DNA of 64,000 bases, from the NCBI GenBank assembly GCA_021234155.1, contig JAJEKV010000020.1:18285018-18349017 (forward strand), given 5' to 3'. The notes under the pieces were generated by a model, which saw nothing but the letters and a program-made list of their open reading frames with translations, was not told the DNA's origin and searched no databases. This DNA is from Isoetes taiwanensis (lineage: Eukaryota; Streptophyta; Lycopodiopsida; Isoetales; Isoetaceae). Of this stretch, positions 1 through 12,249 are shown one piece after another. Every line of letters begins with the position of its first letter. Position 1 is the first letter of the stretch. The position numbers and the translations under genes are program-made.

Positions 1-2350
1 TTGGAAAAGGCAAATTTGTCATCTACAACGTATAACTCAACTCCAACAAGGCAACTTATGTGTCACAAGTAGCTAGACAAACATTTCCATCATGTTATTC
101 ATACCATGCAACACCAAAAAATTGTATTAACTCAAAGACCTTGAGCATTTGTCTCCATTCTAATTCACTTGAATTTTTAATGTATAATGTTTTAGAGAGT
201 AAACAAATTTCGAAATTCAAATATCAAAAATTGTGTAAAGGGCACTGCAAGGCCATTAGGATTCCATGCCAGGTTGCTGCAAGGACATTTCAATCACATG
301 CCAAAATGGTAATTTTGTGGGGAAAAGCAAGCTACATATCACAATGGGGATAACAAATGCGCACCACAGAGGGGGCACACTTGGCACACTTGAGAAACTA
401 ACATTCACTATATCTGACCATATCAATAATTCTGATAAAACCAATATACATTCAACATTGTATATATACAAATACTTTGGCTATAATCCCAGCCTCAAAC
501 CGTATTAATACATATTAGCACAGCCCATGGAGATCCGGCATGTGCTATGTATCATCTGGAATCACTTGAGAGTGCTAACACGAAGCAAGCTAATTGAGCA
601 GACCAAAAAGAGGTGTAAAATGGGCCCTAACCAGATTTTGTCACTTGTTAATCTCGGTACCCTCCATTAAAAGAGAATTTTGAGACATGTGTGGGCATGT
701 ATAACCATTGGATCAAGAAAGCAAAAGAAACGTAAAACTCGCTTTGCTTCATAATATCACTTTGACTTGAAGATGAGGTATTGAATTTCTGGTTCGCAAT
801 GTAAAATGGCATTTACTTGCTCCGAGTTTCCAATGGCGGGGGTGATTAACATAAAGAATTTTCTTCCACGCATTGACGCTTCATAAAATATCCAGAAGAG
901 GAAAGTTAATGCAAGCAACAAAATAACAACTAATAACAAATGATTACATGTTTGGCAGTTTACTTAGAGGAAGAGAGTGGCCACTTTAGCCAGAAGAGAC
1001 CCAAATGATTGCTGCCACTATAAACTGCTTGGATACATTCTATCATCTGATCCTAGAACAAAAGGCTTCGGAATTATAACTTGCAATGGTTAAAAAGGTA
1101 ATATACGCAAACAAAACACCGTCTCCAAATTATATTCAACGTCATAAATAGCTATTTTCAGATGTACTTATCATAGAAGGTGGCAAACAAGTGGTTAACT
1201 TTTGAACAACTCATTTGCATTTCACAGAGGCAAAGTTACCTTGCTACAGATAATATATCCATCGTCCTAGCTCTATTTTCTTGCTTGACATTCTTAACTT
1301 TAGATCTCTTGTTTTCCATTTGTTTTCTCGCAAAAGTTATAACCTCCTCTAAGATCTAGTAAGGGAGAAAGGAACTGATGTGTGCAGGCTCTGCTCTAAG
1401 AGATTACTTCTAATTCCAATGGAAAGGCTTTCGTGCCTTTATTGGCATTATATTAGTGTCCATTGTAGCGATCTTTATTCCCAACTGAATATAAATAAGT
1501 TTACATTTGCATTGCTACTGTTAAAACAATAGAAAATAGTTCTTTCATCTGTATAAAAAAACACAATGTAGGAGAAAGGAAAATAAAATGCAGGGTCAAA
1601 TACATAGTTAATGCAATGGGGGCCTTGCAACCAACAGTAGTGATTATGCTAATGCATGCGGCCATCAAGCAGCTTTAATCAGTAGATCAGCTTGAAAATA
1701 TATTGCACACGCGTGGAAAACTAATAGAACATCCTAGCAGTTAAAAAGACTTGCTTACCTCTTCAAGGTCTTTTATATGCTAATCCTACATCCATAAGTC
1801 TTCTTATTGAGTATTCTATGCTGCTCGTTGCATCTTCTAGAATATCTACAAAGACAAATGAAAGATAAAAAATGTAAGAATCATGTGGAAGCATTGTTTT
1901 TTATACTTGAAAAAACATAAGTGCAACCGTCGCTTTTGTAGCTTGACTTAAAGATGAGCAAGAAGCTCAAGAAACTCCATCATTATGTGCCCCAAGTTAT
2001 CAAAAAATATAATCAGAGTAGTAGGTCGGATCCAATTCATACCTGTCGACAAATTTGCAGTCTTTAGCAGAAATTATTCTTAGAAATAGCTAGGCAGAAC
2101 ACCGTCTGGTACTCATAAGAGGCTTAATCAAGTAGAATCGATAAACCGCGCATGCATCCAGCGCGATCCAAAGAATGCCGCCATCGTCATTAGGGCTTAA
2201 CTCGCTCTACGCGGTAACCTCCACCATAAAATTTTGGCTAAATATAAAGAAAGAAATAAATAGGGAACCTACCTACGATTCGCTTTGAAATTTTAAAAAA
2301 CCTTAAATATAGCAATTTAGCTTAATATTCGCCTCTTAAGGGAAACCCCG
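1..2350 (+). mobile_element. hAT-like non-autonomous transposon, 3' part (copy 1, cut by window start)
   Basis: Collinear with 26381-28740 of the complete copy. It ends in CTTAAGGGAAACCCCG at 2335-2350, followed by TTTTTTGG (2351-2358), the degraded partner of the target duplication TTCTTTGG seen in copy 2. There is no transposase-like frame; the short ORFs inside look random. Its 5' end should lie about 250 bp left of the window. Confidence 0.7.
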
Positions 2351-2358
2351 TTTTTTGG

Positions 2359-3792
2359 CAAATAGCTTTGCAGTCACTTGGGGTTCCACAAGATCTTCAA
2401 AATGCAGTTTATCGGCTCTATGAAAGGGTTTTTGCTAAATTTCCAAAGATCGTGTACTCAAATCACTAGCAATATTGGAGTTCGCCGTGGTTGCCCTTTA
2501 TCTCCTACACTCTTTGGCTTGTACATTGATCAATTGGAAGAATGGCTTGATAAATCATGGCGGAGGTCCACATTTGGCACACTATATCATTAGGCAACTT
2601 ATGTATGCCGATGATGTTTCACTTCCGCACATACCGCGCTAGTATGCAAGAACATTTACATGCTCGCGACAGTTTTTGTGAGAACACAGTGTCTCGTGTT
2701 AATCTTCAAAAGACCAAGCTTTTGGTAGTTCAATCTTTCGTCACAATGTTCCCCTCCGCACTATGATAGCCGCTGGGTTGAAGTTGTAGATAGCTACAAG
2801 TATCTTGGTGTAGAATTCTATAAGAACACACTTTGGGAACAAGATGTATTACCAAGTGGGTGGTCTTTGGATGGAGAGCACTCTATGCAATGCAAAACAA
2901 TTATTTTCGCAAGCAGAAATTCATGATTGGCCCCGGAAAGCCCACTTGTTTCGGGCTTTGGTAGAGCCTGCTTTTATCAGTATGGTTCAAGTGTGGGGCC
3001 TCGCCATTAGTGCTAGTGCTTGGGAGAGCTTGGAGCGGGTGCAAAAGTCCTTTCTCACTTATAGCCCTGAGTTAAAACAACGGTGCCTATGCTATTCTTT
3101 TACAAGAGATGTGTTTTGGCCTCTTCAACATTCCGCCATGAAGCGCCATCTCTACTACATATGCAAGGTGCACTACATGGATGATGTTAGGTATCCTGTT
3201 CTTGCACTTGCCATGGCTGAATCTCCTCAGCGTTTGAAACGATGTTGGAAAGAGCATTGCACTATATGGTTTGCCCGTTGGTCGCGGTAAACCGCATAAT
3301 CGCCCGATGCTTGCCGCTCGATCCTCGAAGCTTTTGCAACAATATCTCAATGGTCATTTTTCTCAAAAGATATGGAACGCAGTTACTTTGGCCCAAGTGA
3401 AAACTTGTCATTATCATGCACACATAAATCCCACCTTGGCACCAGGGCCCCAAGCTTATTTGCTTGCTTCATTGTCCAGGAACAAGCTTGTAGCTATTGC
3501 ATCAATTCGCACGGGGTCCCACAGCTACTGATTGAGACAGTAGATGGGAGCGGCCGCGAATTGTCGCGAGAAGCAAGACTATGTGCCTATTGCCGCCATG
3601 TGTTATTGAAGATGAAAGCCATACTTTCTTCTCGAAGTTGCCCCCTTTTTGAGATAGTCCGAATTATTTTTTTTGACCTTAGCATTCCATTCCACGCTTC
3701 CACAACTTCTCAGAGCACCATCTGTGCATGACTTGGCATTATACATACTTGAGGTTCTAGATAAACGTCTGCAATTACTGAGCCCTCAGTAG
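2359..3792 (+). pseudogene. LINE reverse transcriptase, 3' half (copy 1, broken)
   Basis: Counterpart of 28749-30179. Recognisable pieces are GCPLSPTLFGLYIDQLEEWL near 2490-2550, the YADDV-type palm motif region near 2605, the thumb-like segment (EIHDWPRKAHLFRALVEP) at 2920-2970, and the C-terminal cysteine-rich segment near 3580-3650. The frame shifts many times. Comparison with copy 2 shows that most lesions replace a CTG or CAG by TCG, CG or similar, so the breakage may be partly a sequencing artefact. It carries the C-terminal half of ORF2 only; the N-terminal half is on the minus strand at 5865-7725. Confidence 0.8.
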
Positions 3793-3809
3793 TTATTATC
3801 TCCGCTTGT

Positions 3810-3896
3810 CTAGTATCATCATTACTGCAAAGGTTTTTCCCTTGAAAACCTTTCGAGGCAGGGGTTTTTAAATCCTAGTAGTAATGATTGTACTAG
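3810..3896 (+). other. LINE 3'-UTR stem-loop (copy 1)
   Basis: Identical in design to 30197-30283: an outer stem CTAGTATCATCATTACT / AGTAATGATTGTACTAG enclosing two small hairpins. It lies 17 nt after the ORF2 stop codon. See the copy 2 entry for the comparison with a diverged relative at 24764-24842. Confidence 0.65.
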
Positions 3897-3943
3897 CCCA
3901 TTGTATGGGTCCCATGACCTATTGGTCTCCGTGGACGTTAAAA

Positions 3944-3972
3944 AAATTATTCTATTCTATTCTATTCTATTT
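3944..3972 (+). repeat. (ATTCT)n LINE 3' tail (copy 1)
   Basis: About four to five tandem ATTCT units follow an A-rich stretch after the ORF2 3' UTR. A simple-repeat tail instead of poly(A) is common for several LINE families. It marks the 3' end of the element. Confidence 0.7.
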
Positions 3973-5864
3973 AAGGTCAAATGCTTAGCCAAGAACATGC
4001 TCTAGGATAATCTGTGATATGAAGTTTGGAAGATAGAGTTTTGAAGACCCCATGGTATGTTAGGGTGTCCCTTAAAAAGTATTATTTAGTGACCAAAAAA
4101 GTACCTAAAAAGGTACCCAGGACTGGGTACTAAATACCTATGTAATATGTCAATAAAAGGTACATTTTAGAACTTTTATATATATTTTGGTCTTCAATAG
4201 CATTATATTTATCATAACTTTGAATATTAACACGTTCCTGACTTTTATTTTGAAATTTTGTACTAGTTTTAATAAAAAGAAGAATGAGAAAGTACCCAGT
4301 TTTGAAGTACCTAGTGTATGTACTTTTGCAGGTTCCAAAAGTGGTACACCTTAACATGCTTTTACCCAATTTTAGCTTTTTACTTCACCCCACCACCTCC
4401 ATTCTTGCACCTTTGGCTCAACATTGCTCTCATATCTATTGTTTATTCCTTTGCCATGCTCACTTTGCCATGATTACCATTTTGCCCAATTCCTTTGCCA
4501 TTTCCTTCAAATATCACTACATTGCTTATTCAAAAAGCCATTCAAACCTTTGTTTCAAAGATATCATTCCCCTTTTTTGCATCTTCACTTTTATCTCTTT
4601 AGTTGCCCTTCATGATTTCTTTTGCCTCCATTCCTACTCCATCATACTCTTATTGGTATATTCTAAGCCTTGTCAAAAGATGCCCAAAAGATTCTACATC
4701 CTTTGCACGTGTGGAGAATCTTCCCTATGGTTGAAAAGTTAGAGCTTCTTCTAAATATTCCATGAAAAAATATCCTTAAACCATTGGCCAAGATTTTTAA
4801 ATGCTAAAATACAGCATATTCTGGGCATATTCCTTCAAAAATACAGAACCGTATCGCGAAAAACATTCGAAAATACTGCTGATGAACCCAAAAATTGGAA
4901 ACCCAGCTCGAATCACGCCATCCCGCGCTCCATTCACCCTGGCATTACCCTATTCTTGGATTCCAGAACCTAAGCAACAATTTAAGCCTAAATTTATTAC
5001 CTGAAATCACTGGAATCGAAATTCAAAACTATATACAGGGGAAACACAACCACAACATTTTTTGAAGGCCCAGACGCATCAAACCTCGACATTGATACAT
5101 GCTGAGCATGATCTGAAGACGTTCATGAAGTTTCTGAGCATTCCACAGTCCGATTTGAGAAAATTAGACTGATTATCCCACTCTAATATTATTACAGGAC
5201 CATTTGATATCTTCTGATGATTGATTTATATTCTTATGACTTATATTCACCTTGTATTATCCTTATATCAATGAAAATCGCCTGCCAAGTGTTGAAAGAT
5301 TTGACTGTCATGATTTCTTAGCATTCTCACCATGAAAATAGTTTTACGGTAAGACATTCTGCAATCAATTTCTGTATATGACCAGTTGCCCCTCATTCCC
5401 AACTATATTTGCACCTGTGTGCACAAAAAGTTTGAGAAAAACCCCTTCCAAATTCAAGTTACAATTTTTTACATTCTGTCTGACATGATTATTGACTGTC
5501 ATTCACAAAACCGTGCCAAAAAAATAGTTTTAGTGATCCAAAGGAGGGTTTGATTGTTTGCCCCACATCCTTGAAGTATATATATCACCCTAGTTTTGGA
5601 ATTTCCCAAAAATTCCCTCTGCAACTCAAATTCCAAAATTCTGAAATCTGTCTGTGGTTTTGACTGGTATTGACAAAAAATTGACCTAACTTTGAGCTTG
5701 AATATCTCACAAATTTGAGCTCAGACTCGGTCAAGACTTTTTTCATTGCATGCTTGCAATTTTTCTACACCAATCACAATCATCTGACTTCAGAAATCAA
5801 TTCACCTAGATCAACTACAGCGATTTGAGTAAAGCCTCCTTATTTCTAAATTGGGAAAGGTATG
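3973..5864. other. non-coding flank between the two LINE halves (copy 1)
   Basis: No convincing gene. The segment is A+T rich. Near 4100-4330 it holds several GTAC-cored inverted repeats, such as GTACCCAGGACTGGGTAC near 4113-4130, plus GGTACT-type boxes, possibly remains of a small MITE. A 152-codon open frame at 4284-4742 is low in complexity (Phe, Leu, His, Cys) and resembles no family I know. The matching stretch in copy 2 is 30359-32249. Confidence 0.6.
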
Positions 5865-7725
5865 AATATTTGATATTTGAGCTTTTTCTCTAAAAACTTC
5901 TTGCACAAGAGGTCTTGTTTCAAACTTCAACTATGTTCAATAAGCATGCGCAATGTGAAAATATGGTCTATTGTAGAATGGCATGGACGAAAGCCTGCCT
6001 ATCCTACAGCACGTACACCAGTATGTTCTGCCCATGATGTCAACTGCTTCTCAGTAAGACTGGCTAAGAGCTTTGAAAATATGGAACTTACCATGATCAT
6101 ACGATAATTAGAAGGGTCATACTTATCACCTGCTTTGTAAATTGGTACGACCTTACTGACAGCCCAAGTTTCTGGCAAGCCTTCTTGCAAAGCTTGATTT
6201 AAAAGAGTAGTGATGATTGAAGCAATAGTGGACCCCCATTTAAGCAATTCTCGCTTTTGCAAATCTTGAAGATCGAGACTTGCCATTAGATAGATGCCGC
6301 AGCCCTTCTTTGACTCCGCCTGTGGAATTGAAGGATATCACCTACCAAAGGAGGCACGTAATTAAGGACCCTGTGATGATCATATAAGTGGACCAATTGC
6401 TCATCCCATTGCTGCATAGAAATATGTCCAAGGGTAGGAGGTGGTCGATATAATATTTTGCCGTAAGGTCCGAGGCTCACGTAGAAAGTGAATTCAAACA
6501 TTTGCTTCGATGCTCAAAGAACAAAGTGTGCCTTCTTATGCGCTTCAAAACAGACTTATAATGTGAATGGCATTATGTCGCCAGATCCGCTCAACTATCG
6601 CTCACAATTGTTTTTAAGCCGCTTGCGGTCTTCATCAAACCGTGCATTTCTAGGAAAGGATTTCCTACCAAGATGAGCAACACCGGCGCGGTACCAAAGC
6701 AAGAGCAAAGCCAGTAGTAAGCAAAGCATCAACAAATGCCGCATTACGCTTTGAAGAGTTGGGTAATCCAAAATACCGCAAGCCGCCAGGAGCTAATGTC
6801 CGCTCATGTTCAAAAGATCTAGAATAAGTCGTTTAATGCGAGGAGCAGGAGCCTGGATAGCAATGGGTTGAAGAGGTGGAAGCTGCCACTTTAATGACAA
6901 ATAAAGTGGATAGTGTGATCAGATTTTATCTCCTCATCTCTATGCCTTGTGCCAATTCAAAAATCGGAAATGAGATCCAAGGTTTGCACTTGGGAAATGA
7001 CATAATCAACAACACTAGTACCACCACCCTGCCTATCCTGTCTGCATGTAATACCTTTAGAGTGTGGCCATTGCTCTAAGCCATTACAAAGTACCATCTC
7101 AAAGACTTCACACAACTGGATGAGCTCCCTTCCAAATGTTGAGACGGGTTTATTAGCATCAGGCGATGAACGTGGAAAGATCAGATCATTAGCGACATCC
7201 ATAAAGGGTCATGAACATCCTCAAGTATGAGTTGAGCAGCCTTGCATTTCAGCAAAGGTAGCATTGAAATCACCAAGAAGAATAACATGCCCCAACCTGC
7301 TTGAATTGAGCAATGTCATCATAAAGATCTCCATAGGGATCATCATGAAATTTACATCATATTCATCATAAAAAAGGTGATGATGTAGGTGGGAAGTAAC
7401 AGCAAAGAACAAAAATGGTACTACTATTGTGGCAATGAAGTTTGATCCACATGTAGCGATTATATCTATCAGCTTTATGAAGCGTGATATATGGAGCAAG
7501 GGCATCCTTGAAATAGCAAGCAACTCCACCGCAACCTCGTTGCCCATGACATTCATCAAATAATGAAAAGAATTGATAACCTGTAAAATGAGGTAGTCGT
7601 TTGGCTGAATGCTCCCACGTTTCCATGAGCAGAAGGATATCCATATCTTTTGCAATGGGATTCAAGCCATCACCTTTACGCCAGTGAAAACCTCGACAAT
7701 TCCAAGACACCAACCGAAGGCACAT
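5865..7725 (-). pseudogene. LINE ORF2, endonuclease plus start of RT (copy 1, broken)
   Basis: Read on the minus strand from 7725. The first segment (7725-7366) opens with RLVSWNCRGF, the first motif of AP-type endonucleases. It continues through a METWE motif and, after a shift, LLGDFNA (near 7280) and SVVDYVIS (near 7000). These are the catalytic DFN and the Asp-containing C-terminal motif of LINE endonucleases. Next come a linker (6501-6286) and the RT fingers (6286-5999: VVPIYKAGDKYDPSNYR, then a SxxxK-type helix). An amber codon at 5997 is followed by AGFRP and DHIFTLR, typical of RT motif 2. Homology stops near 5865, just before the palm motif containing FVDFSSAFD, which appears on the plus strand instead. 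Frameshifts are frequent. Confidence 0.82.
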
Positions 7726-7944
7726 TTCCTAGGAAGGTACATTTGAGGTATGAGCAGTGCGAACTGAGGAGGCTGGAGCAATAGAGGCGGCAGCGGCAGC
7801 AGTAGCAGCAACATCAGCAGGGCAAAAGTATGCTGGTGGGTATCAAAAGCAGGCGTCCGGACACATGCTGACAGCACTCATATAGCACCCCATATGGCAG
7901 CTTGTTTAAGGTGTTACTGGTACTAGCACATGGTAATTAGGTAA

Positions 7945-9285
7945 TCAATAGAAATATGTAACAACTTCAACTAATAACAAGTGGAATACTATGATAGAAT
8001 AGTACATCCAGGGTGCTGATCTAAGTGCTGGGGCCGCGTTTTTTTGATACCCACTAGCATACTTTTGCCCAGCAGCCGCATCAAGGGTACCATTAGCAAG
8101 ATCGTGAGAGGAATGGCCTTGAGCAGAAGAAGATGTAGTGGGTGCAGAAGATGGAACAACACGAGGCACATTTGCAAAGCCCGGTGTGTGCATGGGAAAT
8201 GGGAGAATGGACTTTAACACCAGCAAGATGAGTGGCCTTAGCATGATGAAAGGCGCGGTGAAAGGTTGCATGTGATGGTGTAAAAAATACGTAGTTTCCC
8301 ACTAATCAAGTCTGACCTTTACCACCATTCTTTGAATGTCCCGACCTTTTGCAAATCAAAGGCCCGGCTAATTGTTGGGACTTAGTAAGATCAAAATCCA
8401 GATAGAGAGATGTCCCTTTCAATTGCTTGGCCTGCTTGAGGATATCCATTTTAGTACTCAAATTTCAAGACCAGAATTTCACTATGCTGGTGGTGGGGCT
8501 GCAATGCTCCAACCCTATGTGCAAGAAGGACAAACAACCGGTGTTGTGAAGTCCAATTTAGCTAACACCAAAGTCCAGACCTCTTCGTTGCAAGTCCTCC
8601 GATGCTTCTTTTCCGCATGCCACGAATTACCGACATTACCGACGGTTTGTGCCTATCAATGTATTCTCTACGCCGGAAAGCGCATGTAGATGCAGTGTAG
8701 ATGCAAAACCCGTTACATGAGCGCTTTGAAATTGGGAGGAGGATGAACTAGGCATGGATCTCACATTAGATCATGACGCTTTGAAGAAGAAGTTGGAGGT
8801 GCCTTGGTTGCATGAGAATAGGAACGCTCCAAGGCAAAGAACTCGACTAGATGTGTCCTTAGCAAGCTCACCACTTGGCGTGTCATGCTTTCTTCCAATG
8901 CTCGAGATGCAGTATTACAACTCGTAGAGACACCTCGTAGAGACATGGCGGAGTAAATCTTGTCTTTGCTTGCCAACATCAACCATTAGGTGCTCCACAC
9001 CATATGACAAGTAGCAAACTCCAACTTTATGCCCTCAATTGCTTCCCAAAGCTTTGCATGTTCAGCATGAATTTTGCCAGTGAGCGTTGCAAGGTTGTTA
9101 CGATACTTTGTCAATTCAGACCTCAATGCACATTGAAATTGTGTCATCTCTTGTTGCTGCATGTGCAAAGTAGCTGTAAGAATGTCAAACTTGTTCTCTT
9201 GTGAAGTACCTCTTGTGATGTTTGACTTCGAATATTTGACTTTAGATGGAGCATCTTGGTCCTTCACATCAATGTTGACTAACAA
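7945..9285 (-). pseudogene. LINE ORF1, Gag-like RNA-binding protein (copy 1, broken)
   Basis: Starts at the same Met as the intact copy at 35676. The N-terminal coiled-coil segment (99 residues, 9285-8986) is readable. The middle and the RRM-like part are shifted by several small lesions. The Ser/Ala-rich C-terminus is open again at 8271-7945. The intact counterpart is 34339-35676. Most lesions fall on CTG or CAG triplets, as in the rest of this copy. Confidence 0.75.
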
Positions 9286-9721
9286 ATTCTTCCAAACTTG
9301 GACCTAGTCTTACAAGATAAGTTGACATAGCTTTAATGCATAGACCAACAATTAGTGTGTTGCCCTTTAAGGGCAACAATGTTTATTTCTGGCATTGGCT
9401 TCTTCTGCAGAATACTTTTATCCACATAAGAGCTATGAATGCACAGACAGGAAAACTTCATGTAGAAGTGAGTTACAATACTATTCACCAACATCTTTTC
9501 TCATTCTTGTGTCTTGTTTAAAATCTTTTAGAAGATATGGCAATCTCGCCAATTAGCTAGCTAATGACGGGATAAATTGGCTTCTTTGTACAAGTTTAAT
9601 GTTTCATGTAAAATTATGTTCGACTCTTTCTTATTAAGTTTTCTAATTGTAAACAATAAATCATTCTAAAATAAGTGCATATAATGTAGGTTGGTGAAGG
9701 TTCAGATGTTGAAATTGTTAT
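9286..9721. other. LINE upstream region / 5' UTR candidate (copy 1)
   Basis: This is 436 bases between the LINE ORF1 start (minus strand) and the target duplication of the LTR element. It probably includes LINE 5' UTR, but no 5' end or promoter could be fixed. Copy 2 (35677-36112) is practically identical. Confidence 0.4.
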
Positions 9722-9726
9722 CAAGA

Positions 9727-10474
9727 TGATAGAAACGGTCTTCTCTGTCTACAAAACTATCAAACACGGTTAATCAAAACAACCTGGAAACTCCAGATCA
9801 AAGTCTTTCGGCACAACTTCTCCACCCAACCGGGCTCTGATTTGCAAACACGGCAAGGCTAGGTTCAGTCTCTTCCCAATTCTGAGAGTCTGCTAACCAA
9901 CTGGATAGCCTCTCTGGGAATCTCTGGAATTCTCTAAAGCTTAGTAAGGCACTCAACAATGAACTATTAGTATTCTTCTGCAGGTTTGGGCGATCAGCCT
10001 CTCTGCCACAGGCAAACACTCCCGGCTGTGTCCCCAATTCTGCAGGTCGATTGCCTCTTATTCTATTCTAAAAAGGTATGGTGCGTCTAAATCTAGATTT
10101 CCCCTTTACCTTTTTGGCTAAACCGACGCCCTTTTCCCCGCAATTCGCCAGCTTGCGTTGGCCTGTGACTATTTCCGCCATCTCGCAGCCTTTTTCTGCT
10201 AAAACTTAGCAGTTCCAGATGATCTCTGGATCTGCCGCTGGTCGCTACAGTAGCGGCCTTTTTTCTTTAGTTTTTTAACATTTCATTATTTCAATGGTTA
10301 TTAGGATTTCAATAGTTCCTTTATTTTAAAACATTTAACATTTCAATGGTTCCCTTAAGTTATAATTCAAAACCTCCTACGGCTAAACAATCAATAAAAT
10401 AAAAAGCCCTTGCCTCTGTGTTTGTCTCTGCAAATCATTCCTCTGAGCCACGCCCCCAAGCTAGTGCCGTAACA
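9727..10474 (-). repeat. 3' LTR of the minus-strand element (copy 1)
   Basis: Begins TGATAG and ends TAACA on the plus strand, so reads TGTTA...CTATCA in element orientation. It is about 748 bp. The right LTR carries a short extra AATCAAGGTTAT-type segment and scattered substitutions. Confidence 0.9.
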
Positions 10475-10489
10475 ATTCCCTCCCTTCCC
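10475..10489 (-). promoter_or_regulatory. polypurine tract (copy 1)
   Basis: The minus strand reads GGGAAGGGAGGGAAT immediately before TGTTACGGC of the 3' LTR. This is the expected position of the plus-strand priming site. Confidence 0.85.
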
Positions 10490-11149
10490 AAGGCTGATCG
10501 TCCTCGATCATCTGCCTTAGGGAAGTAACAATTTTTTCCAAAGCTAGTCAACTGACTATCCGCTTTGCTGGAATAACCACCTTTCTTTCCAAGCTAGTCA
10601 CCTGACTATCTGCTTTGAAAGGATTTCTTCTTGGCTGGTAAACTTACCATCTGCCTGCCAATTCTAAGGGTCTGGCTTCTGTGCTGCAGTCACAGTTGCC
10701 CCCTTCTAAACTCTAGAGCAACATTCATTTGAAAAAAAAACTTTCATTATCTCAAACCAAATGAATACAATGCCCAAACCATTCAACAATCACATGTCTA
10801 CACAGACGTTTAACTTTACTTGTCTTTTAGATGACCAATCTGAACTCGCCCTCTGTCTCTTAGGCCTCTGCCTTCTCTTTGTCAAGTTAAGGATGGATCT
10901 TTCTGATCATTTACAAAGCATTGCTCAATATCTTCTGCTCAGGACAATCTTTTTCGTCTTTTGTCCTTTCTACTTTTCCTGCATCAAGAACAACAACAAT
11001 TTCTTCCTTCCTTCTCTGGAGTCTTGTTAAACTAGCCGGTTAACCTCTCTGGAACTTTCTAGTCATCATGTAACATCGAATTGTCTAATACAAAATCTCG
11101 AAACGTGTTAAAGGCCTAACACAGGATTATTTTAACAAGATCAACTTAC

Positions 11150-11161
11150 GCTCTGATACCA
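11150..11161 (-). promoter_or_regulatory. primer-binding site, initiator tRNA-Met type (copy 1)
   Basis: The minus strand reads TGGTATCAGAGC, the standard plant retrotransposon PBS that pairs with the 3' end of initiator tRNA-Met. It sits 2 nt from the 5' LTR. Confidence 0.9.
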
Positions 11162-11163
11162 CT

Positions 11164-11921
11164 TCATACAAACGGTCTTCTCTGTTTGCAAAACTATCAA
11201 ACACGGTTAATCAAAACAACCTCGAAACTCCAGATCAAAGTCTCTCAGCACAACTTCTCCACCCAACTGGGCTCTGATTTGCAAACACGGCAAGGCTAGG
11301 TTCAGTCTCTTTCCAATCTTGAGAGTCTGCTAACCAACTGGATAGCCTCTTTGGGAATCTCTGGAATTCTCTAAAGCTTAGTAAGGCACTCAACAGTGAA
11401 CTATTAGTATTCTTCTGCAGGTTTGGGCGATCAGCCTCTCTGCCACAGGCAAACACTTCCGGTTGTGTCCCCAATTTTGCAGGTCGATTGCCTCTTATTC
11501 TATTATAAAAAGGTATGGTGCGTCTAAATCTAGATTTCCCTTTACCTTTTCGGCTAAATCCGGCGCCCTTTTCTTGCAATTCGGCCAGTTGCGTTGGCCA
11601 ATGAGCTATTTCCGGCCATCTCAGAGCCTTTTTCTGCTAAAACTTAGCAGTTCCAGATGATCTCTGGATCTGCCGCAGGTCGCTATAGTAGCGGCCTTTT
11701 TTCTTTAGTTTTTTAATATTTCATTATTTCAATGGTTATTAGGATTTCAATAGTTCCTTTATTTTAAAACATTTAACATTTCAATGGTTCCCTTAAGTTA
11801 TAATTCAAAACCTCCTATGGCTAAACAATCAATCAAGGTTATAAAATAAAAAGCCCTTGCCTCTGTGTTTGTCTCTGCAAATCATTCCTCTGAGCCACGC
11901 CCCCAGGCTAGTGCCATAACA
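11164..11921 (-). repeat. 5' LTR of the minus-strand element (copy 1)
   Basis: About 758 bp, similar along its whole length to 9727-10474. In element orientation it begins TGTTATGGCACTAG at 11921 and ends two bases before the primer-binding site. Confidence 0.9.
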
Positions 11922-12249
11922 CAAGACACAACAAAGCCAGCAGCGCTATCATGCAGACCAATCCATGTCCCTGTCCTCCATTAAAGTTTCAAAACATCCA
12001 TAAAAGCTCCTTTGCTGTGAACTCAATTGCCACAGCCTACGCCACAAGTTAAGCACGAGGGGGTACCATTTACTAGCATGCAGTTTGCTCCTTCCAACTA
12101 GTACTCCTTCTCTACTATGACTTCTTTTATTGATCTCCAAAACCACAGTACCAGCAGCTTATATGTTCCTCAAGCATCCATATCCCATATGCACCATGTC
12201 CCAATACAAAATGCTACCGTAGATATGAATGCAATGAAGAAAAGATAGA

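Larger units (their letters stand above)
9722..11926 (-). mobile_element. non-autonomous LTR retrotransposon, complete with TSD (copy 1)
   Basis: All hallmarks are visible. Two direct repeats lie at 9727-10474 and 11164-11921, bounded by TG/CA. A 5-bp target duplication CAAGA sits at 9722-9726 and 11922-11926. A minus-strand primer-binding site TGGTATCAGAGC, complementary to initiator tRNA-Met, lies at 11150-11161, two bases inside the right LTR. A polypurine tract GGGAAGGGAGGGAAT (minus strand, 10475-10489) abuts the left LTR. The 5' LTR is therefore the right-hand one. The internal region is only about 690 bp and shows no gag or pol similarity, so the element must borrow proteins. LTRs of about 750 bp are too long for a classic TRIM; a LARD-like or deleted derivative fits better. 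The two LTRs differ from each other more than the duplicate copies of the whole element do. Confidence 0.92.

Noticed and set aside
4874-4910. CTGATGA followed by GGAAAC, hammerhead-ribozyme-like core
   Set aside because: The core words are present, but helix II cannot be formed cleanly between them and the flanking helices do not pair well.
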